Source: Euglena gracilis (taxonomy: Eukaryota; Euglenida; Euglenophyceae; Euglenales). Taken from it: a stretch of 64,000 nucleotides of DNA. The stretch lies in the NCBI GenBank assembly GCA_039621445.1, contig CP154957.1, positions 30,719,778-30,783,777 on the forward strand, given 5' to 3'. The notes under the pieces are model-generated. The model ran no database searches and was not told the origin of the DNA. It saw only the letters and a list, made by a program, of their open reading frames with translations. Positions 45,092 through 57,377 of this stretch are shown one piece after another; the first letter of the stretch is position 1; every line of letters starts with the position of its first letter. Both the position numbers and the translations under genes were made by a program.

Positions 45092-48000
45092 GCCCTTCGT
45101 TTCCGGCCCCGATGGCGTGACCCGCGCGGCCGGGTCGTCCTCCCGCCCCCGCCCGCCATGAACGTCTCCCCGACCCCCACCCCGGCCCTGTGGGTCAGCA
45201 ACGTGGCCCTGGAGTGCAAGGACCAGCTGCTGCGCACCGCCTTCGGCTGCTTCGGGGCCATCACCACCTGCCAGGCCCAGGGCGGGACGGCTGGAGGGCG
45301 GGCGGGCCCGTCCGGCAGTGGAGGTTCAGCTCCCGGGCTGAACGACCCTCCCACCTGCCCTCCCGGATGTTCAGGTCAGGCTGTTCCAAAGGGAAATAGT
45401 GTGCAGTTCGCATTCGTTGCCTGGTCCCCCTGGTCGGGAGGCCAATGCCAAACCCCCCACCCTGCCGCCGTGTTCTCCGGCCGCGGGCTGGCGTACCTGG
45501 TGTTCAGCTCCCTCGCGCCGAGGGTGGTGCACCACTGTTGCTTCCCCTCCCCGTTCTCGCCTGGGCAACCTGGACCTCAGGTCCGGGCTCTTCAGGGCTG
45601 TGCGGGAGTCCCCGAAACCTTTGGGTGGTGAGCGGGGGCATCCTGGTGGGGGGGGTCCGACCCCTCTTCCATATTTTCGGCGGCGCCGATTTTTTATGTC
45701 AAAATTTTCCCTCTGCGCCTTTCAAAGGAATTTTTCCTTTGCGAACTGGCAGTCGACCCCTCCCCCCCTCCACCTCCTGGTGGAGGGGGGGGCTCCACCA
45801 GGCCTTCCCATGCAGTCTCTTTTGCCGACAGCCCACATACTCCTTTGCAGAGATACCTGATTATCCAGCCCATTGGATTCTATTGCTGTTTCAGACCCAG
45901 CTTGCTGTGCGTCGGGGGTGGGGGCAGAGATTAATTTAACACCTTGCGTGTCCCCCTCCCCCCCAGGGGGGGTGGAGAGCACCTCGAGCAACAAATCCCA
46001 ACAAATCCGGACAAATCCCGACAAACCCCGCCAAAACTCGACAACACTGCAACCTTTTTTGGAAGGATATATTGTGGACAAAAGGATTGGCGAAGTTGCC
46101 TAAAAGGAGTGTCATGATTGGTTGCTAATGACTTCTGTTGCTGTCTTTGTTTATGCTTTTTTTGTCTCCAGATATTTTCCTGAAAATTCGAGCTCCTTAA
46201 GCACATTCTTTGTTGGGTTCAAAGAAGCTTGTTGTTGGTGAGCATCAGTTTTGATAACGATAGAATCACTTTGCCGTCAGACAGTCAAAAAATGTTAAAA
46301 AGGTTGGCAAGTTTTCCTGCCATTCCACACATAATTCATTGTTTGAATTACAGATCAAAAGGAAACTTGGCATTGGCAAGCAGCTGGTTAAAATTGCTAT
46401 TTGGACGGGATTGCATAAAGAGAAATGGGGAAGTTCTCGTGACAGTCGTAACAACATTGCCATAGTTGTGATGTTTCAGATGAAAGGAATCTTTATGCCA
46501 TTTGAAAGACCAGAATTTTTTTGTTTTCATTGAATAATTGAAGGAAAGCCTGGTTTCAGCAAGTAAGTTTTGCAAATCATGTTGCAGAAGGGCATGTTTG
46601 TCTGCAGTTGAGCTGATATGTGAAGACAGTTTTCAGGGAAAATGATGTTTTCAGGAATAAAGAAGAAAGTGTGAGGTGAGTTGAAGGCAGCAAAAAGCGG
46701 CCAAATGTCGGCAAAGTGACCAACAACAGTCCAAAGGCAGCAAAAAGGCACCAAAATGCCGGCCAAACGACCGGCAAAAGCGGCCTAAAAGCGGCCAAAG
46801 TGGGCAAAAGTGCGCAGGATTGACCAAAATAAATCAAAAACAGCAAAAAAAGAATAGCCAAGAATGGCATGAATTTGGCCAATAGTGAATGGTGGGCAAA
46901 AAAATGGCTAAAAGTGTGCAAAAGTGGGCAAAAGTGGTCAAAAGTGGCCAACATTTGTCATTTACCTCAGATCAAATTCTTCCAAAATCATGTGGTTGTG
47001 ACCCCACTTTCTGTGTACAAATCCGGACAAAATCCCAACCACACCACCAAAATACCGAGTGTCTTGAAGTGCTTGGTGGGGGGGTTGGGGCTGCTGGAGT
47101 GGGGTACACCAATGGTTCAGTCCGGCCTGGGCCAGAGAATTTTCCCCCCCTACAGCCAACTTTGGGTGGGTTTGGGGTGCGTGGGTGGGCGGGTTGGTGC
47201 CCCCCCCCCCCCCCCGGGGTTTTGGGGGGGGGGGTTTGGGCGTGGAAAAAAGTGTTTGGGGCGATGGACCTCTCCCACCCCCAGCCCCCCCCCCCCCAGC
47301 CCATCCCCGCGGTGGCGTTGTCTCGTTGGAGCCGCCCCGCCCTCCTCGCCGGCCGCCATGGCCGCCAAGGAGGCGCTGCACGGCAAGCCACTGGGGGGCG
47401 CCGCCCTCTCCATCCAGTTCGCCCAGCAGCAGCCCCTGCGCGACGGCCCGCCCGCCACGGCAGCACCGGTGGCCGCCACAGCTCCCCCCGCCACTGCACC
47501 CACCCCCGCCGCGACGGCCCTGCAGCTGGCTGGACCGCCCCACCCCGCCGCCGCCGCCGCCGCCTATGCCCCCCTGCCGACGCAGCCGGTCGTGGCGCCG
47601 ATGGCGGCGGTGCCACCGTCTGGGCCTAGACAGACCAGTGCTGACTCGGACCCTGCGCAGTTCGTGTAGATCGTGGTTGTGCTGCGCAGGGAATGGTTGA
47701 GTGATGCTCTTACGGTTTCGGTGGTGGTCTGCGCCGTTGCAGTCCCCACGGAGCCTCCCGACGACCCGTTCGCCAAAATGGTGATCGACAAGTTCGCGGA
47801 TGCGTTCCTGAAGCACGGCCCCGTACGTCCAGGACCTCGCCCGCCTGCATCACTCGCACACCCTGGGGGCCACCCAAGCCCCCTCCCGGTGAGAGTGTAT
47901 GCAACAATGCCAATGTTCAGCAATGAGGCAATGTTTGGACTGATGACCTCGCGTCCTGGAAGGCAGACCCGGCTGCGGCGATACCACTCAATTAGGAACC

Positions 48001-51000
48001 GCCCGTCCAGGGTGGCGTGGGCCCCAGGCGGCACCCACACCTGCAGTTCCTGGCGGGCCCCTCGCGGCCCGGCTACCACTACTACCAGTGGCGGGTGCAC
48101 TGCCTCCGCAGCGGCATCAGCGACGGCCAGCCCCCTGCGCGTCCCAGAGCGGCTGCCGTGCCCCACCACTTCCGGCCGTTGCCGGGCGTGGCGACCTCTC
48201 AGCCCCTCCCTCCCCTGATGCCGGCCCGCAGGCGGCTGGGGCCGAGCAGGCGATGCAGGCGGTGCGGCTGCACCGGCTGGTCGCCCAGCGGCCGCCGCCC
48301 CCCGGGCCGGACCACCCGCTCGCCCACGTCCAGGGGCCCAGTCATCCCTGGGCTGGGGGCTGAAGCCCAATGGATGCCCCCCCCCCCAGCTGCCATGCCC
48401 AAGGCCTGTCAGGGTCCCGCCAGGAAACTGCTTGGGCCCCGCTGTCCACGTGTCACACCACCGGAAATTGTCAGGCACCCTTGTTTTGGCCAAAGTGTAA
48501 ACCCCACCCCGGGGATGGGACGGATTATTTCCAGACGATGGAGCAGCCCGATGGCCTGAACTGCATCGAGTGCGTGGAGACCCTCAACCTCGTCAGCAGC
48601 CTGGCCAGGACGGCCCCTCATCCCCTCCTCCCCCCCCCCTCTGGACCAATTGCCACCCGACCTCCTCCCTGCTGCCACCAAGCAACGGGGAGGTGTACAG
48701 GTGGTTCGTCTTGTGCGGCTTGGTGGAGGTTCGCTGTCGTGTCCGTCCTGCTGCCATGCGAATCACGCGAGTCCATCAAAACAGCCTCCACGTGGATCAT
48801 CAGTTTGCAGGCCAAGTCCCAAGCACAGGGGTTCTTCCCAAGAAGTTCTGATCCACCATCTGCATGCTGGGAAAACACTGTTGTTCTTCGCATGGGCTCT
48901 CAAGGATGGGTCCCCCCCCCCCCAGATAGTCATGGAGCGGCCATTTTTGACCCTGCCCACGTTTTGGTGTATCTTTTTTATTTTTTTCAAAAGATGGCCA
49001 AAGGCCCCAGGAGCCTTAAAATGGCTATTTCTCAAGAAGGGAAACTCACCTTGGACCCAAAACCAGAGAGGGAGAGAATATGCACCATACAGTTTTTTGC
49101 ATTTGCCTGATTTTTCACATTTTGGTTTTTTGTAGGTTTTTTTGGAGTGCTTACCGGAAAAAATCCTGTCCACAAGAAATTTTGTGCAGTTTTTGCACTT
49201 TTGCCTGTTGCAGAAGGCACTGCACCTGAGAAAAGGTGTGTGGGGCTGGAAGGAGCAGGGAAAGAAAGTGTTTTGCCTTTTTCGAATATTTAGCCAGTGA
49301 CCACGTAACCTGGGGGGGAATTCCCATTTGGTGATGGCAGTGCCCCTGTGGCTTTTGGTATGGTATCCACGTGCTGGAGCAGACGATGTACGACCCCGTG
49401 TTTGCGGCAGCCCCTGAGAAGAAGCTGCTGCTGGTCTTTGTCCTCTCGGACATCATTCACGTCTGTGGCAAGCGTGCAACTGAGGAGGAAGTGGCAGCGT
49501 ATGATGCAGTGCGACCAGGGGACGTGCACAAGGAATTGGAGGTCAGATGATAGCACACACACCTATCCACACATTTTTTTTTGAACAGTCCTATGTATAA
49601 TCTGCAGTTTTGGTGAACCTGTTCAAATTCAAACAATTCACAGGGCAAAAAGCAGGTTACCACGTCTCTGCATAATGGGCGGAAACTGGCTCATTTTCTC
49701 CTGGCAGTCTTTGATCAACAAGAAGAGAAGTGGCACAAAGGATGGCGTAAAGCACCCAAGGAAAATGGAGTAAAGCACCCAAGAAAACCGCACAATGCCC
49801 TCACACCCCCACACCCACACTCCCCCATGACATTTTCCGTCCCCATGCGACTCACACGTCAAATTATTTTCGTCCCTGCCACGCCTGACGTAACATCCAC
49901 CCACCCATGTCTTCGCTGACCGCCACAGAAAAAAGGTTTTTTGGAAGTTGGGTTTTCTTGGAAGTTGGAACCAATTTTTTGTGGAACCAAATTTTATATC
50001 ATTTATGCCATTTTTTCGGGCTCAAAATGGAAGGGGAAATTGCAAGTTACACTTTCTGAGACAAAAATATTTGCATATTTTGATAATGTTGATTGATAGT
50101 GATGGATACAATGCATTTCGTCGTCCATTTTTTTACCCCCCAAAATTTCGAAGATTGCGCCAAATAATATCCCCCCCAGTATTTTCAATAATATCCCCCC
50201 CAACAACATACATATATACATATATATGTTTACATACATGTTCATATTTGTTTCAAGCAGGTTTAAAAATAGTCAACAGATTTAAAATTTGCGCAATCGC
50301 GCTGCTGATGACCCCCCCCCCCCGGCAAGACCCTGGCGGCGGGTGTTCATGCCGCGGTTTGTTCTGACGGCGCTGACGTACCAGCCCGTCGCGGCGACAG
50401 AGAAGATCGGGAAGATCGTCGGCCTGTGGGACACGAAGGGGGCGCTGGATGAGGAGACGCTGCAGGCGTTGCGGGCGGCGGTGGAGCAGGCGCGGCAGGA
50501 GGCGGAGCAGCAGGAGCAGGCGAAGCAGGCATGGGAGCAGTACTACCAGACCCAGGCCAGGCCCCCGCTGCTCCTTTTGGATGGGTAGATTGGCTTCCCA
50601 GGAGAAATGTCATGCCCGAGAACCTGTCATTGTCACATCCAGGAATTTGCCAGGGTCTGGTACCTCCCCCCCCCCATGCCCAATGAACACCCTTGTCCAA
50701 CGAACAGGGGGTGTTCGGACCGTCTAGATTGTCACCATAATCCTTATCTACACAGAAATTGTACCCCCATGCCCAATGAACGCCCCCTGTTCGGACCGTC
50801 TAGAATGTCACCTTAGTGTTCATTGGGCTTGGGGTGGGTACCAACCCCCCCAAAATAAACGACAACTTACTGAACCATCCTTTTCATGCCAGGTTAGTTG
50901 GGCACGTCTTCCAGCGCTGTCAAGGACTTTTACTTTAAAAGGGGGGGGTGCCAGGTCACTGGAATTACCTTTTTTGGCTTGCCCCTGCCAAGGTATTCGG

Positions 51001-52981
51001 GTACTGTTAGGGACAAGGGCCTGCCAGGTTACTTGGTTTTTTTTTACCTTTCACAGGAGGACGTTGCCATCGCCCTGGGGGGGGGTAAGGGTGTGAACTC
51101 GCACGTGCATGCGTCTGATGTGTTTGGAACCACATCGGAACCAGTATTGTTCTCAGGATGGCTCTGCGCGGGTCCTGCCTCGGGCTCCTCCCGGGCCGGC
51201 CATGGCCGCCCCCCACAGCCCGCCCCCCGCCTACGCCGCCTACGGCCCGCCCGTCCCCGGCCCGTACGTCCCCGCGCCCGGGCTGGCCCACCCCGGGATG
51301 GCCCCCCACCCCCACGCCCACCCCCGCTCCCCGGATGCCTACGCCCCGCCACAGCCTGGCTTTCCTCCCCACGCGGCCGCTATGGCTGCCGCCGTCGCCC
51401 CAGCGCGGCCGGAGCCGCCCCCCGGCCGGGTGGAGGAGTGGCTCTCGGCGGGCTTCTACAGCGGCCTGCAGCGCAGCGTGGAGTCCCCGTACACCCCGCT
51501 CGGCCAGGTTGCCGGGCCGCATCCTGGGGTCAGTGGGTGCGGGGCTGTGAGTGGCCAATCATATTTTGGGTGTGCACATCCACTCCATGAGGGGATAATC
51601 ACAACCCAACCCCTACCAACCCAGCCGCAGCTTGCAAACAGTCCAGCAGCACACATTGCCCGCCGACAGGGAGGGTGACAAAAATCCAAGCCCATCTCTG
51701 AAACTGGAATCACCCCTTCTGAGAGCTGAGCGGAAACACGCAAAACGCCATGGGTGGTGGAGGGGGTTGACCCCTCCCTCCTCCCCTTCCCATTGTTCCA
51801 CATTTTCAGGTCATTTTTAGGTTTGGTGACCCGGGTTGGGGGGGGTGGTCCGCCCCGGGGGGCTCACCCAGGTGGTCCGGACCCCTCCCAAGTTCAAAAA
51901 GATTGGCCAGATATTTTTTGGAGTAGATTTTTTTGGCGTAGGGTTTTTAAAGTTTTTTTGCCGCTTTCGGTTCAACCCCAAGTGCCCAGGGTGGGTTCCC
52001 CCGTCAGGAGCTCCCAGACAGCCCCCCTCCCCCCCCCCCCTGGCCCGGGGGCCCTGCCCCCAACCCGGCCCTCGCACCGAAGGTCAACCTCCCCCCCGTG
52101 ACCCAAAACGTGCTGGCGCTGCCCCGCCGGGTCCGGGACGCCCTGGAGGACTTCTACAAGGAGGTCTACCCGGACTATGGCGTCGCCCAAGGGGGCCCTC
52201 CCCCGTTTTTTTTTTTTGAGGTTCTTGAGATACTTTTTGGAACAACAGATTTTTTTGCTCTAAAATGGCTGAAAACGGCCCAAACAAAATACATTAAGAA
52301 ACTCTCCTTCCTGGAAAACGAGGAATGGTCTTAAGGCCAAGTTGTTGGGGAAGTGCTTTGGGAGGAGCCAAAGGCGCACCCCAAGGCACCGCAATGCTTG
52401 GCCTTAAGACGATGTTGGGGAAGAGTTTAAGTTGACATACTTTTGTTTCATTGAACCATTGGTCCTAAACAGGTTGGTTCTCGGAGATCTACCCATGCAA
52501 GCCACAAACAGGAAACACAAACCCTGCCTGTAGAAACTCACCTGTCCCTGCTCATAACCCTGGCTTTGACTTTGATTTCGATTTGATGATGATGCAACTT
52601 GCCCGAGGGCTGTGATTCATGGCTACTCCCCCCCTGTGCACTATTTAGTCAGCGGCAATGGTACGTAGCACAATCAGCAAAGCGGCCTGTTCACAACATA
52701 AAGGGAGGCAAGTCCTTTAAGTTTTGGTCCAAATCCCCCCGTCACAAAACACACGTTTGGTGTTCCAGCCTTTTCTTCAGCCCGGCAAGTGCCCAAAGGG
52801 CAATGCCACCGAAACTTGCCGGGGCCGCCCTGCCACTGACACGCCGGCCAACGTGCGGGACTTCTACCTGGAGAAGGGCCCCGGCCCCGGGCCGGAGGCG
52901 GCGGCGGTGGCCGCCAATGGCGGCGAGCCATTCCCGGCGCCGCGGGCCGTGCCGGTCGGGGGCCGGACGAATGGGCACTGA
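45092..52981 (+). CDS. RRM-SURP-CID splicing-factor-like protein (SR140/CHERP type)
   Basis: RRM: TPALWVSNVALECKDQLL (exon 45,092-45,274), GRGLAYLVFSS as RNP1 (exon ending 45,523) and KEALHGKPLGGAALSIQFA (about 47,350-47,430), then an Ala/Pro linker. SURP: DDPFAKMVIDKFADAFLKHG (47,743-47,822) and HLQFLAGPS...YHYYQWRVH (from 48,011). CID: LLLVFVLSDIIHVCGKR (49,383-49,541) and ATEKIGKIVGLWDTKGALDE with a Glu/Gln coiled tail (about 50,335-50,580). A Pro-rich exon (51,219-51,507) and VNLPPVTQNVLALP..VRDALEDFY (52,008-about 52,183) resemble the CHERP region before its RS domain. The end is ...VGGRTNGH with stop at 52,979. U2 snRNP-associated SR140 has RRM-SURP-CID order; CHERP has SURP-CID. Not all junctions are resolved, and a split into two genes is possible. 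Confidence 0.75.
50660..50850. repeat. C/G-tract cassette with word CATGCCCAATGAAC
   Basis: CATGCCCAATGAACACC and CATGCCCAATGAACGCC follow C tracts. The inverse GTGTTCATTGGGC closes the unit at about 50,816-50,829. GTTCGGACCGTCTAGA occurs twice inside. Intronic. Confidence 0.7.
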
Positions 52982-53711
52982 GCCCTGCCCCTTGTCTCCC
53001 TCCCCCCCGCCCCTGGGGTCCCGGTGGAGAGACCCAGCACAGGCCCCCCAATTCCTCTGACCATTGACGGTGCCCCCTGCCAGCCGCACACCTTTGGATC
53101 ACTTACAGACGTTTTTACTTCAGTCCTCATTCGGCTTGCTGTGTTTCCCCATTTGGGTTTAATGGTTGATGGCACGGTGGTTGATGGGCACTCGCAGCTC
53201 TTGGTGGTTGCGCCTCACTGCTTCTTGAGGACCAGAAGGGGCCCGTTTCCTGAAATGCCACAGGTGTATGGAGGGGAGACCAGTCCAAACTATAAAAACC
53301 ATGCATTGGGATCCTGTATTGGTGTTAAGGTGTAAAAAAAGTGGCATTTGTATGTTGAAGGCTCCGTGTTTCCTGTGTTATTGTGGCACTGAAAGCTCTG
53401 CATGTGGATGAAAGCCTAATTCTGTGGGGCGTGTTCTCAAATCGTGACCTTTCCTAGCAGTCATGTCTTTACAGGGTTTCCCACTGATTTGTACACAAAT
53501 AAGTACGAATAAGTACGAATAAGTACAAATTGCTTGATTGATCTCCCAAAATACGAATAAGTACGAATAAGTACAAATGAAAAATTCCCAGTTACAAATA
53601 AGTACAAATTGCCAGGTAGAAAAAGGTACAATTTTCCACACCATTGCACTGAGTTGAAGGGCCGTCACACTTCTCTGTATGCGATGCATATTCTACGCTG
53701 CAGGACGCCTC

Positions 53712-54289
53712 ATGTCCTCTTTTCCCTCGGAGAATGATGCAGCTGCCACTCAGAGTCCTGCCCAGCGTGGGGCCAAGATGACGGCCTCGAAGCGGGCACG
53801 GCAATTTCCGGACGACATGGAGGTGCGCGATGACGAGATGTGGTGCACGTTTTGTGGTATTAAGGTTACCATCAAGGAGAAGAGTTATGCAGAAGCTCAC
53901 ATAAAAAGTGCAGGCCACAAAAAATGAAACCATCATGTGCAATGGTCGTGCAAAAGCCTGGAGCAAGTGCACCGCTTGCACCAACACCTCCCCTTCCTGG
54001 TATTGAACAATTTTTGAAATGTGTGTTTCACGACTCCCATTTTTAGAAAAGGCCGAAGTTGAAGCAACCGCGTCTCCTTTGAAACAAGTTGATTTGGGCA
54101 AGATGATTGCCACATTGTCCGTTCAAGACAAGATCACAGACAATTTTGTGGCTGCTTTCCTTCATGCAGGTTCAGTTGCGCTCTTTTTGAGGAGCTCATT
54201 GCTCAATCCCTTTTTAGGTTTGCCCATCAACAAGTTAGACCATCCATCCATCAGGGGACTCATCCGAAAGTCCACATCTGTAGATGGCA
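53712..54289 (+). CDS. BED-type zinc finger plus hAT transposase-like fragment (CGGBP1-like)
   Basis: From the ATG at 53,712 the frame reads to a C-x2-C-x15-H-x5-H finger (MWCTFCGIKV...HIKSAGH). Exons 54,047-54,169 and 54,218-54,289 join in phase 1 to give FVAAFLHAGLPINKLDHPSI, the pattern that follows the DNA-binding finger in hAT transposases and CGGBP1-like derivatives. The finger exon meets an in-frame TGA at 53,925, so it must be spliced before that (GTGCAG or GCCACA donor) or the gene is split. Position between hAT-type TIRs supports a transposon origin. Catalytic part missing. Confidence 0.6.
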
Positions 54290-54299
54290 GTGTGAAAGA

Positions 54300-54730
54300 G
54301 GGGAGTACCCCCCCCTATGTCCAACGACCCCCCTATGTCCAACGACCCCCCCCCCAGTCAGAGGACACCTTTTTGGAGGTTTGATGTTTTTTTTGCAGGT
54401 GTGAAAACTGGAGGTTTGCCAGCCCTGAAAGGCTTTTCTTCCGCCCTTGTCCTCTACCCCGCAGCCCATCGTCCAAGGATGTCAGTTTTGGGTGCTATTT
54501 GAGTAAATATTTGTTGACAGGGCTGGAAATGGGGGCGCGAAGCGCCGGAAGGAAAATTTGACCTGTTTGGGGGGGTTTCGGCAAACTTTTTTTCCCGACC
54601 CCCTGTCCAACGACCACCCCCCCGGTCAGAGGACACCTTTTTGGTCACGACCCTATGTCCAACGACCGCCCCCCCCCCCCCCCCCCGGTCAGAGGACAGA
54701 GGTTAACGGTCATTGTACACAGGGGGGGGG
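54300..54730. repeat. C/G-tract cassette with word TATGTCCAACGACC
   Basis: CCCTATGTCCAACGACCCC appears twice (54,315-54,350), then CTGTCCAACGACCACC and CTATGTCCAACGACCGCC. GGTCAGAGGACA follows the C tracts three times. A GGCGC/GCGCC hairpin lies at 54,534-54,546. Sits inside the hAT-like element. Confidence 0.65.
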
Positions 54731-55698
54731 AGGGCAGTGGACAGAGTGTATACCACACACATTGCGAGCATAAGGAAATCCTTGAGCAGGAAGAAAGTGT
54801 GGGTGGGGTGCAGGCTGTATTTGCATGTTTTTTTTTGTGAATTCCCAATGCAGCCTGATGGAAACAGATGAGTGAACTGAACAGAGGAAAAAGGTTGCGT
54901 AAGTTTTCAGCAGTCTGGAACCACTGCAAGGCACTTTTGAAAGGGAATTTCCCCAAGGAAGCATACCAAATGGTCACCTATTGCTATACACGGCCCTTTT
55001 TTGAAGTACAAATAAGTACGAATAAGTACGAATAAGTACGAATAAGTACAAATGGGCTCGGGAGTCCCCAAGTACGAATCAGTGGGAATCCCTGGTCTTT
55101 ATCATGGATGGAACGTGGAGCCATTTGATATATTCAACTGAAAACACCCAGCAAATGTGTACCATAGGACTGAGAGGGACTGCTCTGCCAAAAGATCCGT
55201 CTCCCTCTTCTCTCCCAGTTTGCCAGATGGCCGGTGCATTGAGGGAACAGATACACAAGGACAAAGTCTTTTTTGTGTGAAAAGGGCTGCTCTTATCTTC
55301 CAATACTTTTTTTGGTGTGTTCTTGTACCTTTTCAGGTTGCGGAAGCATCCAGGGAGCCACCAGCCCTCCAGTCCATAACCCTCCCTAGGTTAGGATCGG
55401 GGTGATATTCCAACATTTCATCAGGACGCTGTGAGATGGTTTGCTTGGGACCGTCAGCCATACTGCCCGCGCATCTGTCTTTGCATAGGGGGAGGGGTGC
55501 AGTATTTCCGGTTTTTCCCTTGGATTTGGGACGAGAAGGAAGGAGCACTGGAGACTCAGAGCAGTTGGCTGACTCTGAGGGAACAAGGCACGGAGTTGTA
55601 CATGGTGTTTTGATGAAGCTGCTTTAGGGGACGCCATCATGTTTTTCAGTGAAAACACATGGAAATCTGAAAGGGGCCTTATTCTTAGTTATTGACAA

Positions 55699-56257
55699 GT
55701 GGTAAAAGACCACATTTTTTTTTCTGTGCACCAGCACGGGTTCCCAAATCCTCGTGAAATACAGGCCTCTGTTCCTGTTTTTCAAACTGTTGAAACCAGT
55801 CGTGGACCCCCGGGGGGGGGGAGGGGGGGGGCAGGGGGGGTGGGTCCGGCCGAGCCCCCCCCCCCCCTGGGGGGGGTCCCCCCGGAGGGGGGTGGGATAT
55901 ACTTTTCGGCGCCGCAGGCGCCGAAAAAATTCTATTTTTAGCACTTTTCGCGATTTTCGGCCATTTTTTTGTGGGTCCCCCGGGACCCCCCCCCCCCCCC
56001 CCGGGGGGGGGCCCCCCCCGGGGTTGGGTGGGTGGGGGGGACCCCCCCTCCCCCCCGGTCTTAAAAAAACCCCTGGTTGAAACCTCTGTGGAAGATATTT
56101 CCAAAACAGACTTTTTTCGGCTTCTCCTGCACAGACATCTGGACCAGAGATGGTGCAAGGAAGAAAATGCAAGGTTCACTGGGTTGGAAGGTTGGAGGTT
56201 CCGCAGGATGGTGGAACATTACCGGCGCTTTCAGAGTGACAGAGTGACCGAGTGGTG
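55699..56257 (+). pseudogene. Unidentified open frame interrupted by a MITE
   Basis: Left of the element the frame ends IQASVPVFQTVET; right of it the frame reads VETSVEDISKTDFFRLLL and continues to a stop at 56,255. Deleting the element and one GTTGAAAC joins them in frame to an 85-93 codon stretch. Codon use is less GC-ending than in the named genes and no family is recognised, so it could be an exon of an unknown gene or an old transposon gene. Confidence 0.35.
55797..56075. mobile_element. hAT-like MITE, perfect 8-bp TSD, interrupts an open frame
   Basis: Flanked by GTTGAAAC at 55,789-55,796 and 56,076-56,083. The left end is CAGTCGTGGACCCC, the right end GGTCTTAAAAAAACCCCTG. It carries the GGCGCCGCAGGCGCC hairpin followed by AAAAAATT seen in the 33.7-kb copy. 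Non-coding. Confidence 0.85.
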
Positions 56258-57377
56258 AGCGAAGTATTTTGAGCGCTCACCACTGGACAGCGGGAAACAG
56301 CTGTGGGAGCCAGGGGTGGTTGGCGTTTATTGGGCCCCCTTTTTCAGGTTTGTTTAGAGGAAGGAAGATTGCGCCTCAAGTTTTCCGTCAAAAACAAGGG
56401 TGCATCTCCATTTCTTGGGACGGCTAAATAGCGCAATTGCTCAAGGAAGTTGGTGTGCCGATTTTTTTCCTGTTTGCTTTTTGAGGCTGATTCTTGCTTG
56501 TGCTGCAGGAATTATTACAGGAAACAAAGCTGCTCGGAAAAATTGTCCGTCTGCTGGCAGGATCCCCTTTTGGACACCACAGTGAGAACAGCGTTCGGGC
56601 AAAGCATGGTGGGCAATAATTGGAAATAACAGGTACCCTTGTTTTCACTGGGATGTGGAGCACGTAGAGCAATGCCTTATCCTCTGTGTATGGGAACGCG
56701 GAAATGGAGATTTGGAAATCAATTAGCACAATTGCTCAAGCGGTTTGAATTGCAGTTATTTGTGCAATTACACAAGTCACTTTTAAGTTTTTGGTTGCGT
56801 AATTGCACTTAAAGTTTAAATCTCAATAATTTTTGCAATCGCGCAACTCACTTCAAGTCACTTCTAGGCTTTTGTTTGTACGATTGGTCAAGTCACTCTG
56901 TCATCTCAACATTCGTACATCCTCGCTGGCAGCCTTTTTTGATGTTTTGCCTGATTTCACTAGAGTTGATCGTTTGCTTCCTAGAAATACATGATAATAG
57001 GGTGTCAGCTATTTGCAAAATCCCATTTTGTCAGGCTGTGAGCAACGATATTCCACCTCCTGTTTGGTGGATGCATTGAAGATGTGCAACAAGGAATAAA
57101 AGGCCTGAGAGGAGAATGTAACCCCCCCCCCCTAATAGAAGCACGAGTGCGCTTACAGCGGACCGCCGTCTCCGGTGGCGAGGGTGCGCTTCTATTTGGA
57201 CCCCACCTGTGCGATTTTTGTTGATTTCCTTTAGAAATCCCATCAAAATGGGGGGTGCGCTTGTAGCGGACCGCCACCTTCGGTAAAACATTGAATGAAC
57301 CCCACCTGTTCTGTTGTCGGCCCCTCCAGCCAGGGTCCGGGGGTGGTTTGCCCCGTTTTGTCGTCCCAGCACGGCGC

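Larger units (their letters stand above)
53472..55094. mobile_element. hAT-like element carrying a BED-type zinc-finger gene
   Basis: TIRs CAGGGTTTCCCACTGATTTG and, inverted, CAGGGATTCCCACTGATTCG (with GTAC following) differ at two positions. The flanking duplication is GTCTTTA at 53,465-53,471 and 55,095-55,101. Subterminal AATAAGTACG arrays lie inside both ends (53,495-53,610 and 55,005-55,060). The element encodes a zinc finger and a transposase-like N-terminal piece, but no RNase H-like core or C-terminal dimerisation region was seen, so at 1.6 kb it is probably internally deleted. Confidence 0.8.
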
